A stretch of 64,000 nucleotides of DNA from an uncultured Flavobacteriaceae bacterium (GTDB lineage Bacteria > Bacteroidota > Bacteroidia > Flavobacteriales > Flavobacteriaceae). Position numbers and translations under genes: made by a program. Positions within the stretch are counted from its first letter, which is position 1, and the number at the start of each line of letters is the position of its first letter. The DNA lies in the NCBI GenBank assembly GCA_905479065.1, contig CAJQLB010000002.1, positions 1 to 64,000 on the forward strand, read 5' to 3'. Shown piece after piece: positions 9,262 through 18,109 of the stretch. A model generated the notes under the pieces. The model ran no database searches, was not told the DNA's origin, and was given only the letters and a program-made list of their open reading frames with translations.

Positions 9262-10215
9262 TTAATCTTTGTAAACACCCATTTCAGCGTATTTATTCAT
9301 GCGCTGTGACACCAATTCTTTTGGTGATAAGTTCTTAAATTCTGTGTATGATTTTACAATAGCATCTCTCACCGTTAAAAAAGTCTTTTCTCTATCCTTA
9401 TGTGCTCCACCTAACGGTTCTTTTACAATTTCATCGACTAATTTCATTCTTTTCATGTCTTTGGCTGTTAATTTTAAGGCTTCTGCGGCCTGTTCTTTAA
9501 ATTCCCAGCTTCTCCACAAAATAGAACTACAGGATTCAGGAGAAATAACAGAGTACCAAGTATTTTCAAGCATCAATACTTTGTCACCTACACCAATACC
9601 AAGTGCCCCTCCTGAAGCACCCTCTCCAATAATTACAGTGATTATTGGAACTTTTAGTCGTGTCATTTCTAAAATATTTCTTGCAATAGCTTCACCTTGA
9701 CCACGTTCTTCTGCCTCCAAACCTGGATACGCTCCTGGAGTATCAATTAACGTTACAACAGGAATACCAAATTTCTCAGCTGTCTTCATCAATCTCAAGG
9801 CTTTTCGGTATCCCTCTGGATTTGCCATCCCAAAATTTCTATATTGTCTGGTTTTTGTGTTGTAACCTTTTTGTTGGCCAATGAACATAAAACTTTGGTC
9901 ACCAATTTTACCAAGCCCGCCAATCATTGCTTTGTCATCTTTAAAATTACGATCACCATGTAGCTCTAAAAATGATTCACCAAAAATAGCATTGATATAG
10001 TCTAATGTATAGGGTCTATCTGGATGTCTTGACATTTGAACTCGTTGCCAAGCAGTAAGATTCTTGTAGATATCTTTCTTCGTTTCTGCTAATTTCTTTT
10101 CAATCTGTTTGCACGTCTCAGTTACATCGACATGACTTTCTTTTCCAATTAACTGACATTTTTGAAGTTGGTCTTCTAATTCTTTAATTGGGAGCTCAAA
10201 TTCTAAATATTCCAT
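9262..10215 (-). CDS. accA: Acetyl-CoA carboxylase carboxyltransferase subunit alpha
   Basis: Transfers the carboxyl group from biotin to acetyl-CoA, giving malonyl-CoA for fatty acid synthesis; it works with AccD. The 317-residue protein has the N-terminal coiled region ([14 protein letters not shown]), the signature [22 protein letters not shown], the oxyanion-forming turns ([57 protein letters not shown]) and [15 protein letters not shown]. Length is normal. It is followed by its own terminator and preceded by a short AT-rich gap before the LptF/G-type gene. Confidence 0.97.
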   Translation of the reverse strand: MEYLEFELPIKELEDQLQKCQLIGKESHVDVTETCKQIEKKLAETKKDIYKNLTAWQRVQMSRHPDRPYTLDYINAIFGESFLELHGDRNFKDDKAMIGGLGKIGDQSFMFIGQQKGYNTKTRQYRNFGMANPEGYRKALRLMKTAEKFGIPVVTLIDTPGAYPGLEAEERGQGEAIARNILEMTRLKVPIITVIIGEGASGGALGIGVGDKVLMLENTWYSVISPESCSSILWRSWEFKEQAAEALKLTAKDMKRMKLVDEIVKEPLGGAHKDREKTFLTVRDAIVKSYTEFKNLSPKELVSQRMNKYAEMGVYKD

Positions 10216-10301
10216 AGAATTTAGATTTAGTTTTAGTTAGTTCGTAAAAATACTCTTTTTTTCTTTTTTAGATAAAATTTTAGACTAAATAACATCGTGA
10301 A

Positions 10302-11378
10302 TTAACGCTTGGCATTAAACAGCAAGTAAAGAGCCAAACATCCAAAAACTACATTGGGAAACCACACAGCTACAATTGGTGAAAAATTTGATTGTTCAGC
10401 CATCACACCAAATACTTTATCAAAAAACACATAAATCATTGCAATGAAAACGCCTAAAGCTAAATTAAATCCCATACCTCCTCTTCTCTTGATCGATGAA
10501 ACAGAAACCGCAATGATGGTTAATATAAAAACTGACACAGGCAAACTCCATTTTTTGAACTGAACTACCTGATAACGCCCAATATTTGAAGAGCCTCGCT
10601 CCTTCTCTTTTTTTATAAAATCGTTAAGTTCACTGTAACTCAATATCTCTGCTGCATATTTAGGAGGAGTTAAATCTTCAATGTCAAAGTTAAAGAGAGT
10701 ATCCTTCCTTCTTTTTTGAATAATTTTATCACTCATTTCACCGACAGTTCTTAACGTGTAATTAATTAATCGGTAGGTACTATCTCTTTGAATAAAGGAT
10801 ATTCTTTCTGCCTTAATTTTATACAACAACTTGTTTCCTTCAAAATGTTCAAGAGAAAATTGTCTTCCGGTATTGGATTTGGTGTCAAAATTACTGACAT
10901 AGATATACTCGTTTTCATTAATTTGACGAAAGAGGTTATTCGTATCTTTGTCTTTTCTGCCACCCTTTAGGTACTTGTATGTAAATTCATTGAATCCCTT
11001 ACTCGCTTTTGGAGTCAAGTAAACACCGAGTAATAGAGAAAACCCCGCAACAATAAATCCACCAATAAAATATGGACGAAGAAATCTCCAAAAAGAAACA
11101 CCAGAGCTTAAAAAAGCGATTACCTCTGTATTGTTTGCTAATTTTGAAGTAAACCAGATTACAGATAAAAATAAAAACAAGGGAAATAACAAATTTGCAA
11201 AATAAATAGAAAAATCTAAATAATACTGAGCTACTTCTCTAAACGGCACTTGAGCCGCTAAAATTTTATCAATTTTCTCAGCAAGATTTACAGTAATCGC
11301 TATTGGTATAAATAATAGAATCATTAACAAAAATGTTGTTAAATACCGTTTTAATATGTACCAATCTAAAATTTTCAT
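10302..11378 (-). CDS. LptF/LptG family permease (YjgP/YjgQ)
   Basis: A 358-residue inner-membrane protein of the family that, with LptB, pulls LPS out of the inner membrane. It begins MKILDWYILKRYLTTFLLML-like, has three membrane helices before residue 125, a long periplasmic beta-rich domain (about 130-280; NNLFRQINENEYIYVSNF), and three more helices at the end (VSVFILTIIAVSVSSIKRRG). LptF and LptG are hard to separate by eye. It begins four bases after the tgt stop codon, so the pair is almost certainly one transcript. Confidence 0.9.
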   Translation of the reverse strand: MKILDWYILKRYLTTFLLMILLFIPIAITVNLAEKIDKILAAQVPFREVAQYYLDFSIYFANLLFPLFLFLSVIWFTSKLANNTEVIAFLSSGVSFWRFLRPYFIGGFIVAGFSLLLGVYLTPKASKGFNEFTYKYLKGGRKDKDTNNLFRQINENEYIYVSNFDTKSNTGRQFSLEHFEGNKLLYKIKAERISFIQRDSTYRLINYTLRTVGEMSDKIIQKRRKDTLFNFDIEDLTPPKYAAEILSYSELNDFIKKEKERGSSNIGRYQVVQFKKWSLPVSVFILTIIAVSVSSIKRRGGMGFNLALGVFIAMIYVFFDKVFGVMAEQSNFSPIVAVWFPNVVFGCLALYLLFNAKR

Positions 11379-11382
11379 TTGC

Positions 11383-12513
11383 TCAAAGTCGTTTATTCAT
11401 TTGTTTCACCATTTTATCTTTCCAAATTCTAAAGTTACCCAATAAAATTTGTCTTCTTGCCTCCCTAACTAACCACATGTAAAAACCTAGATTATGTATG
11501 GTGGCTATTTGCTTTCCAAGTAATTCATTCACACTGAAAAGGTGTTTAAGGTAGGCTTTTGAATAGTCTGTGTCAACAAATGTAATACCCATATCATCAA
11601 TGGGTGAAAAATCATCTTCCCACTTCTTGTTTTTTATATTTATAGTGCCGTGTGCTGTAAATAGCATGCCATTTCTAGCATTACGCGTTGGCATAACACA
11701 GTCAAACATGTCTATTCCTAATGCGATGTTTTCAAGGATATTGATTGGTGTTCCAACCCCCATAAGGTAACGAGGTTTATCTTCTGGAAGTATATTACAA
11801 ACAATTTCCGACATGGCATACATTTCTTCTGCTGGCTCACCCACAGATAATCCGCCAATGGCATTTCCGAGGGCACCGCTATTGGCTATGTATTCGGCTG
11901 ATTGCTCTCGTAAATCTTTGTAAGTACTTCCTTGAACAATTGGAAAAAATGTTTGGCTATAATCGTATTTAAGGGGTGTCTTTTCTAGATGTTTTAGACA
12001 CCTTTCCAACCAACGATGGGTCATGTGCATCGATCTTTTTGCATAGTCATAATCACATGGGTAGGGGGTACACTCATCGAAAGCCATAATAATATCGGCT
12101 CCTATTGAACGTTGAATTTCCATGACGTTCTCGGGTGTAAACGTATGAAAACTACCATCAATATGACTTTTAAATTTGACTCCCTCTTCTTTAATTTTTC
12201 TATTAGCAGAAAGTGAATAAACTTGATAACCACCTGAGTCAGTCAAAATATTTCTATCCCAATTCATAAACTTATGCAACCCTCCAGCTTGTTCTAATAT
12301 CTGAGTTTTAGGCCTTAAGTATAAATGATAAGTATTCCCGAGGATAATATCAGGATTAATATCATTTTTTAATTCCCTTTGATGTACCCCTTTCACCGTA
12401 GCAACGGTACCGACTGGCATAAAAATTGGCGTCTCTATTTCACCGTGATCTGTGCGTACACGTCCTGCTCTGGCTTTGCTTTGAGAATCTTTTTGTTCTA
12501 CTTTAAAAATCAT
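11383..12513 (-). CDS. tgt: tRNA-guanine transglycosylase lacking the usual zinc cysteines
   Basis: Exchanges guanine 34 of GUN-anticodon tRNAs for the queuosine precursor preQ1. The 376-residue protein keeps the catalytic parts: TDSGGYQVYSLS (Asp92) and MFDCVMPTRNARNG (Asp271, the expected nucleophile), plus FDECTPYP and IVQGSTYKDLR. The zinc site of E. coli Tgt (PLDPECDCYTC) reads SPIDDMGITFVD here, so the three cysteines are Gly309, Thr311 and Asp314; the later TIHNL histidine remains. The flanking YSKAYLKHLF aligns well, so this is a real change and not a frameshift. I recall similar loss in other Bacteroidota. Co-transcribed with the LptF/G-type gene. Confidence 0.94.
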   Translation of the reverse strand: MIFKVEQKDSQSKARAGRVRTDHGEIETPIFMPVGTVATVKGVHQRELKNDINPDIILGNTYHLYLRPKTQILEQAGGLHKFMNWDRNILTDSGGYQVYSLSANRKIKEEGVKFKSHIDGSFHTFTPENVMEIQRSIGADIIMAFDECTPYPCDYDYAKRSMHMTHRWLERCLKHLEKTPLKYDYSQTFFPIVQGSTYKDLREQSAEYIANSGALGNAIGGLSVGEPAEEMYAMSEIVCNILPEDKPRYLMGVGTPINILENIALGIDMFDCVMPTRNARNGMLFTAHGTINIKNKKWEDDFSPIDDMGITFVDTDYSKAYLKHLFSVNELLGKQIATIHNLGFYMWLVREARRQILLGNFRIWKDKMVKQMNKRL

Positions 12514-12628
12514 AAAGAGTAATTAATAGCTAACAAAGATAAATAACAAAACTCCATTAGGGTCTTAAGAGCATATTAAATTGTTAGCAATTACTAATAT
12601 TTAGTTGATAAGTGCTTAAATCCTTCCT

Positions 12629-12658
12629 TTGTGAAGGTTAGTTAAACACGTAATTTTG
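12629..12658 (+). promoter_or_regulatory. Promoter of the transketolase operon
   Basis: TTG at 12629-12631, 19 bases, then TAATTTTG at 12651-12658: an exact Bacteroidota-type promoter 25 bases ahead of the first transketolase ATG. Confidence 0.7.
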
Positions 12659-12683
12659 GACTTAAATTAGTAAAAAAGTTTCT

Positions 12684-13529
12684 ATGGCAAGTACACAGCA
12701 ATTAAATGATTTAACAACGCAAGTAAGAAGAGATATTTTACGCATGGTTCACAAAGTGAATTCTGGTCATCCCGGAGGATCTTTAGGTTGTGCAGAATTT
12801 TTTGTAGCCCTTTACTCAGATATCATGCAACGCCATGAAGGTTTTGACATGGATGGTCAAGGCGAAGATTTGTTTTTCTTGTCTAATGGACATATTTCTC
12901 CAGTGTACTATAGCGTCTTAGCAAGAACTGGCTATTTCGAAGTAAACGAGTTGAATACTTTTAGACTCATCAACTCGCGTTTGCAAGGACATCCAACAAC
13001 TCACGAAGGACTACCAGGGATTCGAATTGCCTCAGGCTCGTTAGGACAAGGCATGTCGGTTGCAATTGGTGCTGCACAGGCCAAAAAATTAAATAACGAC
13101 GCCCATTTGATTTATAGCCTCCACGGTGATGGTGAACTTCAAGAAGGTCAAAATTGGGAAGCAATAATGTATGCTTCAGCAAAAAAAATAGACAATTTAA
13201 TTGCTACAATCGATTTAAATGGTCAACAAATAGACGGTTCAACAGACACTGTGCTACCCATGGGTAGCCTTAAAGAAAAGTTTCAATCATTTGGTTGGAC
13301 TGTTATTGAAATTAGCAATGGTAATGATATCGACGCTATAAAAATGGGAATGGCCGAAGCTAAAAACGAAACCGGTAAAGGAAAACCTGTTGGTGTATTG
13401 CTAAAGACAGTTATGGGTCACGGTGTAGATTTTATGATGCATACGCACGCTTGGCATGGAAAAGCACCAAACGATGAGCAATTAGCCAAAGGACTTAAAC
13501 AAAATCCTGAAACCTTAGGAGACTATTAA
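12684..13529 (+). CDS. Transketolase, N-terminal (TPP-binding) subunit
   Basis: A 281-residue subunit equal to the first half of normal transketolase, which moves two-carbon units between sugar phosphates in the pentose phosphate pathway. It contains SGHPGGSLGCAEFFVALY, the active-site GHPTTHEGLPGI, GSLGQGMSVAIGAAQA and the thiamine diphosphate motif HGDGELQEGQNWEA. It needs the partner encoded 18 bases downstream. Two-gene transketolases are known in Bacteroidota and archaea. A canonical promoter lies directly upstream. Confidence 0.95.
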   Translation: MASTQQLNDLTTQVRRDILRMVHKVNSGHPGGSLGCAEFFVALYSDIMQRHEGFDMDGQGEDLFFLSNGHISPVYYSVLARTGYFEVNELNTFRLINSRLQGHPTTHEGLPGIRIASGSLGQGMSVAIGAAQAKKLNNDAHLIYSLHGDGELQEGQNWEAIMYASAKKIDNLIATIDLNGQQIDGSTDTVLPMGSLKEKFQSFGWTVIEISNGNDIDAIKMGMAEAKNETGKGKPVGVLLKTVMGHGVDFMMHTHAWHGKAPNDEQLAKGLKQNPETLGDY

Positions 13530-13547
13530 TCAGACAACAAACAATAC

Positions 13548-14501
13548 ATGAAAACATATACATATACAGAAAAAAAGGATACAAGAAGCGGTTTTGGAGC
13601 AGGTTTAGCTGAATTGGGAAGAACCAATCCAAATGTGGTAGCCTTGTGTGCAGACTTAATAGGTTCTCTCAAAATGAATACTTTTATTGATGAAAATCCT
13701 GACCGTTTTTTTCAAGTTGGTATTGCTGAAGCCAATATGATGGGAATTGCAGCAGGATTAACTATCGGAGGTAAAATTCCTTTTACTGGTACGTTTGCTA
13801 ATTTTTCTACAGGACGTGTTTACGACCAAATTAGACAATCTATTGCTTATTCAGGAAAAAATGTTAAAATATGTGCCTCTCATGCAGGCATCACTCTCGG
13901 AGAAGATGGTGCAACGCATCAAATACTTGAAGATATTGGTTTGATGAAAATGTTGCCCGGAATGGTTGTAATAAATCCTTGTGATTACAATCAGACAAAG
14001 GCTGCAACATTGGCTATTGCAGAATATGATGGTCCTGTATACTTGCGTTTTGGCCGTCCTGCTGTGCCTGTGTTTATGCCTGAAAATGAGCCCTTCAAAA
14101 TTGGAAAAGCAATCCATTTACAAGAGGGAACAGATGTGACCATTGTCGCAACAGGTCACCTTGTTTGGGAGGCACTTGAAGCTGCTAAATCATTATCTTC
14201 TGAAGGTATTTCAGCAGAGGTTGTAAATATTCATACCATCAAGCCATTGGATGAAGAAGCCATTTTAAAATCAGTTGCAAAAACTGGTTGTATCGTGACC
14301 GCTGAAGAACATAATTTTCTTGGAGGATTAGGTGAAAGTATCTCTAGAGTGCTAGCTCTTCATAATCCCTCACCGCAAGAATTTGTTGCGACCGATGACA
14401 CCTTTGGAGAATCAGGCACCCCATCTCAACTCATGGAAAAATACGGTTTAAATAGTGCTGCCATCATTGATAAAGTCAAATTAGTGATGTCGAGAAAATA
14501 A
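13548..14501 (+). CDS. Transketolase, C-terminal (pyrimidine-binding) subunit
   Basis: A 317-residue partner of the preceding gene, equal to the second half of transketolase (Pyr domain plus C-terminal domain). Visible features: GFGAGLAELGRTNPNVVALC, RFFQVGIAEANMMGIAAGLT (with the catalytic Glu of the Pyr domain), FANFSTGRVYDQIRQSIAYS and the C-terminal domain DVTIVATGHLVWEALEAAKS. It could be mistaken for 1-deoxyxylulose-5-phosphate synthase, but the split form and pairing point to transketolase. Confidence 0.95.
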   Translation: MKTYTYTEKKDTRSGFGAGLAELGRTNPNVVALCADLIGSLKMNTFIDENPDRFFQVGIAEANMMGIAAGLTIGGKIPFTGTFANFSTGRVYDQIRQSIAYSGKNVKICASHAGITLGEDGATHQILEDIGLMKMLPGMVVINPCDYNQTKAATLAIAEYDGPVYLRFGRPAVPVFMPENEPFKIGKAIHLQEGTDVTIVATGHLVWEALEAAKSLSSEGISAEVVNIHTIKPLDEEAILKSVAKTGCIVTAEEHNFLGGLGESISRVLALHNPSPQEFVATDDTFGESGTPSQLMEKYGLNSAAIIDKVKLVMSRK

Positions 14502-14547
14502 TAGCTTTTTTTTTACGTTTATAAGGCATAATAAAAAAATAACAATC

Positions 14548-15132
14548 ATGAAAAATCTTTTTACAATATTAGCAACGGTTATAAGCCTCACTATTGGTTT
14601 TGCTCAAGATGGCCCTGCATTCGGGTTCAAAGCTGGACTCAATTATAATGGCAATGGAAATTATATAGAATCTATTCAAGACAATGTCGAAAATCCAGAT
14701 AGAAACATCGGATTTCATGCTGGCTTTTTTGGTAAATTTGGAAATGCATTATACTTCCGGCCAGAACTAGTTTTTACTAGTACCAAAAGCGACTATGACA
14801 GTGGTAAATTTAATATGCAGAAATTAGACGCTCCTCTATTAATAGGTGTAAAATTAGTTGGACCATTAAGTGTTTTTGGAGGCCCCTCTTTACAATATAT
14901 TCTCAGTAGTAAATTCAATGATAATTCATCAAAAAACATTGATAAAGATTTAACTGTTGGCGTCAACTTTGGAGCGGCAATTAACTTTAATAAGTTTGCT
15001 ATTGATTTGAGATATGAAAGAGGTCTTAATAAAAATGAAGCTTCTTTCCTTGGTAACAATGGTATTGACGTGAGTGATAGAATAGACACGAGAGCCAATC
15101 AATTGATCTTGAGTTTTTCGGCCGTCTTTTAA
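14548..15132 (+). CDS. Outer-membrane beta-barrel protein (PorT/porin-like family)
   Basis: A 194-residue exported protein with a signal peptide (MKNLFTILATVISLTIGFAQ). The mature part has alternating amphipathic strands: FGFKAGLNYNG, GFHAGFFGKFGNALYFRPEL, GPLSVFGGPSLQYIL, VGVNFGAAINFNKFAIDLRY and a C-terminal strand ending LILSFSAVF, with the terminal aromatic residue expected for outer-membrane insertion. The pattern is that of the small eight-stranded barrels common in Bacteroidota. Substrate or partner unknown. It ends in a terminator shared with the convergent FKBP gene. Confidence 0.82.
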   Translation: MKNLFTILATVISLTIGFAQDGPAFGFKAGLNYNGNGNYIESIQDNVENPDRNIGFHAGFFGKFGNALYFRPELVFTSTKSDYDSGKFNMQKLDAPLLIGVKLVGPLSVFGGPSLQYILSSKFNDNSSKNIDKDLTVGVNFGAAINFNKFAIDLRYERGLNKNEASFLGNNGIDVSDRIDTRANQLILSFSAVF

Positions 15133-15158
15133 ATAAAACACCTTTGACTTGATGAATT

Positions 15159-15188
15159 AAAAAAACCACCTTAACGGTGGTTTTTTTT
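15159..15188. terminator. Bidirectional terminator between barrel and FKBP lipoprotein genes
   Basis: AAAAAAACCACC, loop TTAAC, GGTGG plus a T run. It works on both strands between convergent genes; its end touches the stop codon of the minus-strand gene at 15187. Confidence 0.88.
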
Positions 15189-16203
15189 AATCTTCATTGT
15201 AATTTATGACGATATTTGCATCGAGATAATCATCTAAGCCGTCATTATTAGAATCAACAATGGTAACTGTTTCAATTGTAATCACGCCATTTTCTTCAAC
15301 TCTATTAACCTCGTATTCTCCTGACGATAAAATAGGCTCATTTTCGCCTAAATTTGTATCAATAACATAACTTGTGGGAACTAATTCATCCCTTGTTATA
15401 ACGCCATCATTATCATCATCATTGTCAATAAAATTAAACAAGCCATCCTCATCCGTATCCTCATCATTTATATCAAAATCACTGTCTAAGTTTTCATCAA
15501 AACTTGGAATGCCATCTAGGTCATGGTCATTAATTTCAGTTTGAAGTAAATCAAATTTAAAAATTAGACATTTATATGGCCCAATTCCATTCGATCCAGC
15601 CGAATAGTATCCGAGTCCCGAGGGTAAAAACATGACTCCCACACCTGCATTATTATAACTTACTGTCCCATCTGTATTAATCTCAAAAGATTCAGCAATA
15701 TTGAATTCAGGTATGACACGAGCCCATCCCGGAATAAGGCCTGTAAGATCAAATTCTGTTGGATTAACAGTACTATCAAATACTTGTCCATCTTCAACCA
15801 AACTCCCTTCATAGTTCAATCTAACATCGTCTGAAAAGTTAGGTTGATCTGCGCCACCTCCTTGATTGATACGTAAAATGTAATAATTATAATCCTGATC
15901 TGAAAAATTAGTTGATCTTGATTCAACCGCATCTCTCAATAATGTATGACCCGTTGGAACACTTTCACCTTCTAATAACTCTGTAATAACGATATCATTC
16001 ATTGACGGATTTGAAAGACCGTTCAATTCGTTTGAATTATAATAATAGCTATCAAAATAAACATCTAGAATATCTTGATCAATGGGTTGTTGAATGGCTC
16101 TATCGATTTCTTCAATACCCTCATTAATCTTGTCATCGTCTCTACAGGTGTAGGTCGAAATGGTGGCTGCTAGTATAATTAAGAGTAACTTATTCTTTTT
16201 CAT
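15187..16203 (-). CDS. FKBP-type peptidyl-prolyl isomerase lipoprotein with calcium-type repeats
   Basis: A 338-residue predicted lipoprotein (MKKNKLLLIILAATISTYTC, acylated at Cys20). After a spacer comes an FKBP domain at about 110-215 (DDVRLNYEGSLVEDGQVFDS, IPGWARVIPEF, GVGVMFLPSGLGYY), a fold that speeds prolyl isomerization. The C-terminal part has Asp-rich repeats (DHDLDGIPSFDENLDSD, DEDTDEDGLFNFID, NDDDNDGVITRDEL) of the thrombospondin type 3/EF-hand kind that bind calcium. FKBP lipoproteins such as GldI belong to gliding and secretion systems in this group, but those I know lack such repeats. Likely envelope foldase. Confidence 0.85.
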   Translation of the reverse strand: MKKNKLLLIILAATISTYTCRDDDKINEGIEEIDRAIQQPIDQDILDVYFDSYYYNSNELNGLSNPSMNDIVITELLEGESVPTGHTLLRDAVESRSTNFSDQDYNYYILRINQGGGADQPNFSDDVRLNYEGSLVEDGQVFDSTVNPTEFDLTGLIPGWARVIPEFNIAESFEINTDGTVSYNNAGVGVMFLPSGLGYYSAGSNGIGPYKCLIFKFDLLQTEINDHDLDGIPSFDENLDSDFDINDEDTDEDGLFNFIDNDDDNDGVITRDELVPTSYVIDTNLGENEPILSSGEYEVNRVEENGVITIETVTIVDSNNDGLDDYLDANIVINYNED

Positions 16204-16356
16204 ATTTTTCGAAAATTTCTATGCTTCGTTGTAACTAATAAATTAGAACAACTAAAATCAGTGATAAGTGCAACTTTTTTATTTTAATTTTAGGAGTGCA
16301 AGATACAATTTTATAATATTTTTGTATCATACTATTAACGTAGATTTATAATAATT

Positions 16357-16728
16357 ATGCGAATTGATAAATATCTTTGGTGTGTGCGATATTTTAAAAC
16401 AAGATCTCTTGCGTCTATTGCTTGTCGAAAAGGTCACATTAAAGTTAACAATGCGTTAGCAAAACCAAGTAGACAAGTCTATCCTACAGACGTCATTACA
16501 GTACGGAAAAACCAAGTCAATTATCAGTTAACTATACATGATATTCCAGATCGCAGAGTTGCCGCAAAATTAGTAGATATTTACAGAGTTGATACTACCC
16601 CAAAATCTGAATTTGAAGCTCATGAGATGCTTAAATATTCAAAAAGTTATTATCGAAAAAAAGGTATCGGACGGCCAACAAAAAAGGATCGACGTGATAT
16701 AGATGATTTTAACGATGAAAATGCGTAA
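16357..16728 (+). CDS. hslR: S4-domain RNA-binding protein, heat-shock protein 15 type
   Basis: A 123-residue basic protein with an N-terminal S4 domain (MRIDKYLWCVRYFKTRSLAS, RKGHIKVNNALAKPSRQVYP). HslR in E. coli binds 50S subunits that carry a stalled nascent chain and frees them for reuse. The basic tail (SYYRKKGIGRPTKKDRRDID) matches the family. It precedes the PyrR-like gene by 22 bases and is probably co-transcribed. Confidence 0.85.
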   Translation: MRIDKYLWCVRYFKTRSLASIACRKGHIKVNNALAKPSRQVYPTDVITVRKNQVNYQLTIHDIPDRRVAAKLVDIYRVDTTPKSEFEAHEMLKYSKSYYRKKGIGRPTKKDRRDIDDFNDENA

Positions 16729-16750
16729 TTTTAATTTTGAAACTTAAACA

Positions 16751-17254
16751 ATGGCAAAAAAAAGTACAATCATTCTTACAGATCAAGAAATAAAGCATAA
16801 AATTAAGCGTATAGCTTATGAAATTTATGAAAATAATGTGGAAGAAAAAGAGATTATTTTGGCAGGAATTGCTGAGAATGGGTATTTACTTGCAAAGAAA
16901 TTAAAAATAGAGCTTTCCAAGATTTCACAGCTAACGCCAGTATTATGCAAAGTAGAAATTGATAAAAAGAAACCAAGAAACACGATAAAAACATCCTTAA
17001 ATAAAATTAATTACACTGATAAATCCATTGTTTTAATTGATGATGTTTTGAATTCTGGAACGACACTCATATATGCAGTAAAACATTTTATCGAGGTACC
17101 TTTAAAGCGATTTAAAACAGCTGTTTTAGTAGACAGAAATCACAAAAAATATCCTGTGAAAGCAGATTTTAAAGGTATTTCTTTATCTACTTCACTCAAC
17201 GAACACATCTCTGTAAATTTTGACAATAATAAATTTGAAGCGGTACTAAAATAG
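16751..17254 (+). CDS. Phosphoribosyltransferase of the PyrR-like type
   Basis: A 167-residue type I phosphoribosyltransferase. The PRPP-binding loop is IVLIDDVLNSGTTLIYAV and the C-terminal part (TAVLVDRNHKKYPVKADFKG, then LSTSLNEHISV) follows PyrR, the pyrimidine attenuator and weak uracil phosphoribosyltransferase. The segment ILAGIAENGYLLAKKL holds the 5' part of the fold. No pyr genes or attenuator are near, so a purely enzymatic or other regulatory role is open. It overlaps the end of the convergent aroK by nine bases. Confidence 0.85.
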   Translation: MAKKSTIILTDQEIKHKIKRIAYEIYENNVEEKEIILAGIAENGYLLAKKLKIELSKISQLTPVLCKVEIDKKKPRNTIKTSLNKINYTDKSIVLIDDVLNSGTTLIYAVKHFIEVPLKRFKTAVLVDRNHKKYPVKADFKGISLSTSLNEHISVNFDNNKFEAVLK

Positions 17255-17767
17255 CACATCTATGATCTCACGAACTACGATTCGAGGCGTTTTGTTATCT
17301 ACAAAAATTGTAGTATCGGCTTGTAAATAATAATTATTTCTTTCAAATAGATGTTTTCCCACAAACTCTGATAAAGATTCAGAACTTTTTAAATGTGATA
17401 CAAGTGGACGGTCATTTTTCGCTATTGTCAGTCTTTGCACAAGTTCATTTACAGAGGCTTTTAGATAGATGACAACATCATCAGTGCCGTTAAGTAATAG
17501 TTGCAAATTATTACCATAACAAGGAGTCCCACCACCAACAGAAACTACGATTCGCTCATCAAATCTCTTTAATTCTTTAAGATAATATGTTTCTATTTTT
17601 CGAAAATAAATTTCACCCTTTGTTTCAAAAATACGTGTAACCTCCATACCTTCTCTCGACTCAATATAGTCATCTAAATCAATAAATTTAAAATCAATTT
17701 TTGTCGCAAGTTGTTTACCACAAGTGGTCTTTCCAGAAGCCATATATCCCACCAAAAAAATCTTCAT
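17246..17767 (-). CDS. aroK: Shikimate kinase
   Basis: Phosphorylates shikimate at the 3-hydroxyl in the route to chorismate and aromatic amino acids. The 173-residue protein has the Walker A loop GYMASGKTT, the shikimate-binding FIDLDDYIESREG, the GGGTPC turn (VVSVGGGTPCY) and the lid with RPLV. I chose the ATG at 17767 (MKIFLVGYM), which puts the P-loop at the usual distance; an in-frame TTG four codons upstream is less likely. Its 3' end overlaps the phosphoribosyltransferase gene by nine bases. Confidence 0.95.
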   Translation of the reverse strand: MKIFLVGYMASGKTTCGKQLATKIDFKFIDLDDYIESREGMEVTRIFETKGEIYFRKIETYYLKELKRFDERIVVSVGGGTPCYGNNLQLLLNGTDDVVIYLKASVNELVQRLTIAKNDRPLVSHLKSSESLSEFVGKHLFERNNYYLQADTTIFVDNKTPRIVVREIIDVLF

Positions 17768-17842
17768 GTATTTATTCAAAACGTATGATTAATAATTTCA
17801 AATTTACAACACAAAAAAAGAAAAATTAATAAATAAAAAGTA

Positions 17843-17872
17843 TTGTTTTATTAATTAAACATTTTATATTTG
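17843..17872 (+). promoter_or_regulatory. Promoter of tRNA-Lys
   Basis: TTG at 17843-17845, 19 bases, then TATATTTG at 17865-17872. It is an exact consensus and ends 24 bases before the tRNA. Confidence 0.75.
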
Positions 17873-17896
17873 CACCCTCGTATTGAAAAATACAAA

Positions 17897-17969
17897 GACC
17901 AGTTAGCTCAGTTGGTAGAGCATCTCCCTTTTAAGGAGAGGGTCCTGGGTTCGAGCCCCAGACTGGTCA
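17897..17969 (+). tRNA. tRNA-Lys (anticodon TTT)
   Basis: A 73-base cloverleaf. Acceptor arm GACCAGT pairs with ACTGGTC; the anticodon stem TCTCC/GGAGA encloses loop CTTTTAA with anticodon TTT at 17930-17932; the T-arm has GTTCGAG. CCA is not encoded, as is common in this phylum. It has its own promoter and terminator. Confidence 0.97.
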
Positions 17970-17970
17970 C

Positions 17971-18003
17971 AAAAAAAGTTAAGCTTTTTGCTTAACTTTT
18001 TTT
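17971..18003 (+). terminator. Terminator after tRNA-Lys
   Basis: AAAAAAAGTTAAGC, loop TTTTT, then GCTTAACTTTTTTT. It separates the tRNA-Lys transcript from tRNA-Leu, so the two tRNAs are probably independent units. Confidence 0.85.
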
Positions 18004-18010
18004 ATTTTTG
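18003..18010 (+). promoter_or_regulatory. Possible -7 element of tRNA-Leu
   Basis: TATTTTTG lies 15 bases ahead of the tRNA-Leu gene and just after the tRNA-Lys terminator. No TTG sits at the proper distance upstream, so this is only a half-supported promoter. Confidence 0.4.
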
Positions 18011-18025
18011 TGAAGTTATTAAAAT

Positions 18026-18109
18026 GCGCACGTGGCGGAATTGGTAGACGCGCTAGCTTGAGGGGTTAGTGACCATTAGGTCGTGGAAGTTCGAATCTTC
18101 TCGTGCGCA
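18026..18109 (+). tRNA. tRNA-Leu (anticodon GAG)
   Basis: An 84-base class II tRNA with a long variable arm. Acceptor GCGCACG pairs with CGTGCGC; the anticodon stem CTAGC/GTTAG (one G-T pair) encloses loop TTGAGGG, giving GAG, which reads CTC and CTT leucine codons. T-loop TTCGAAT is normal. No encoded CCA. Confidence 0.96.

Noticed and set aside
9299-9700. 133-codon open frame on the plus strand inside accA
   Set aside because: Antisense shadow of a strongly conserved gene, with no family resemblance.
13851-14117. 88-codon minus-strand frame inside the transketolase C-terminal gene
   Set aside because: Antisense shadow with Cys/His-rich random text.
17897-18109. tRNA pair as an integration site for a mobile element
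   Set aside because: No integrase, direct repeat of the tRNA end or shift in base composition is seen around it.
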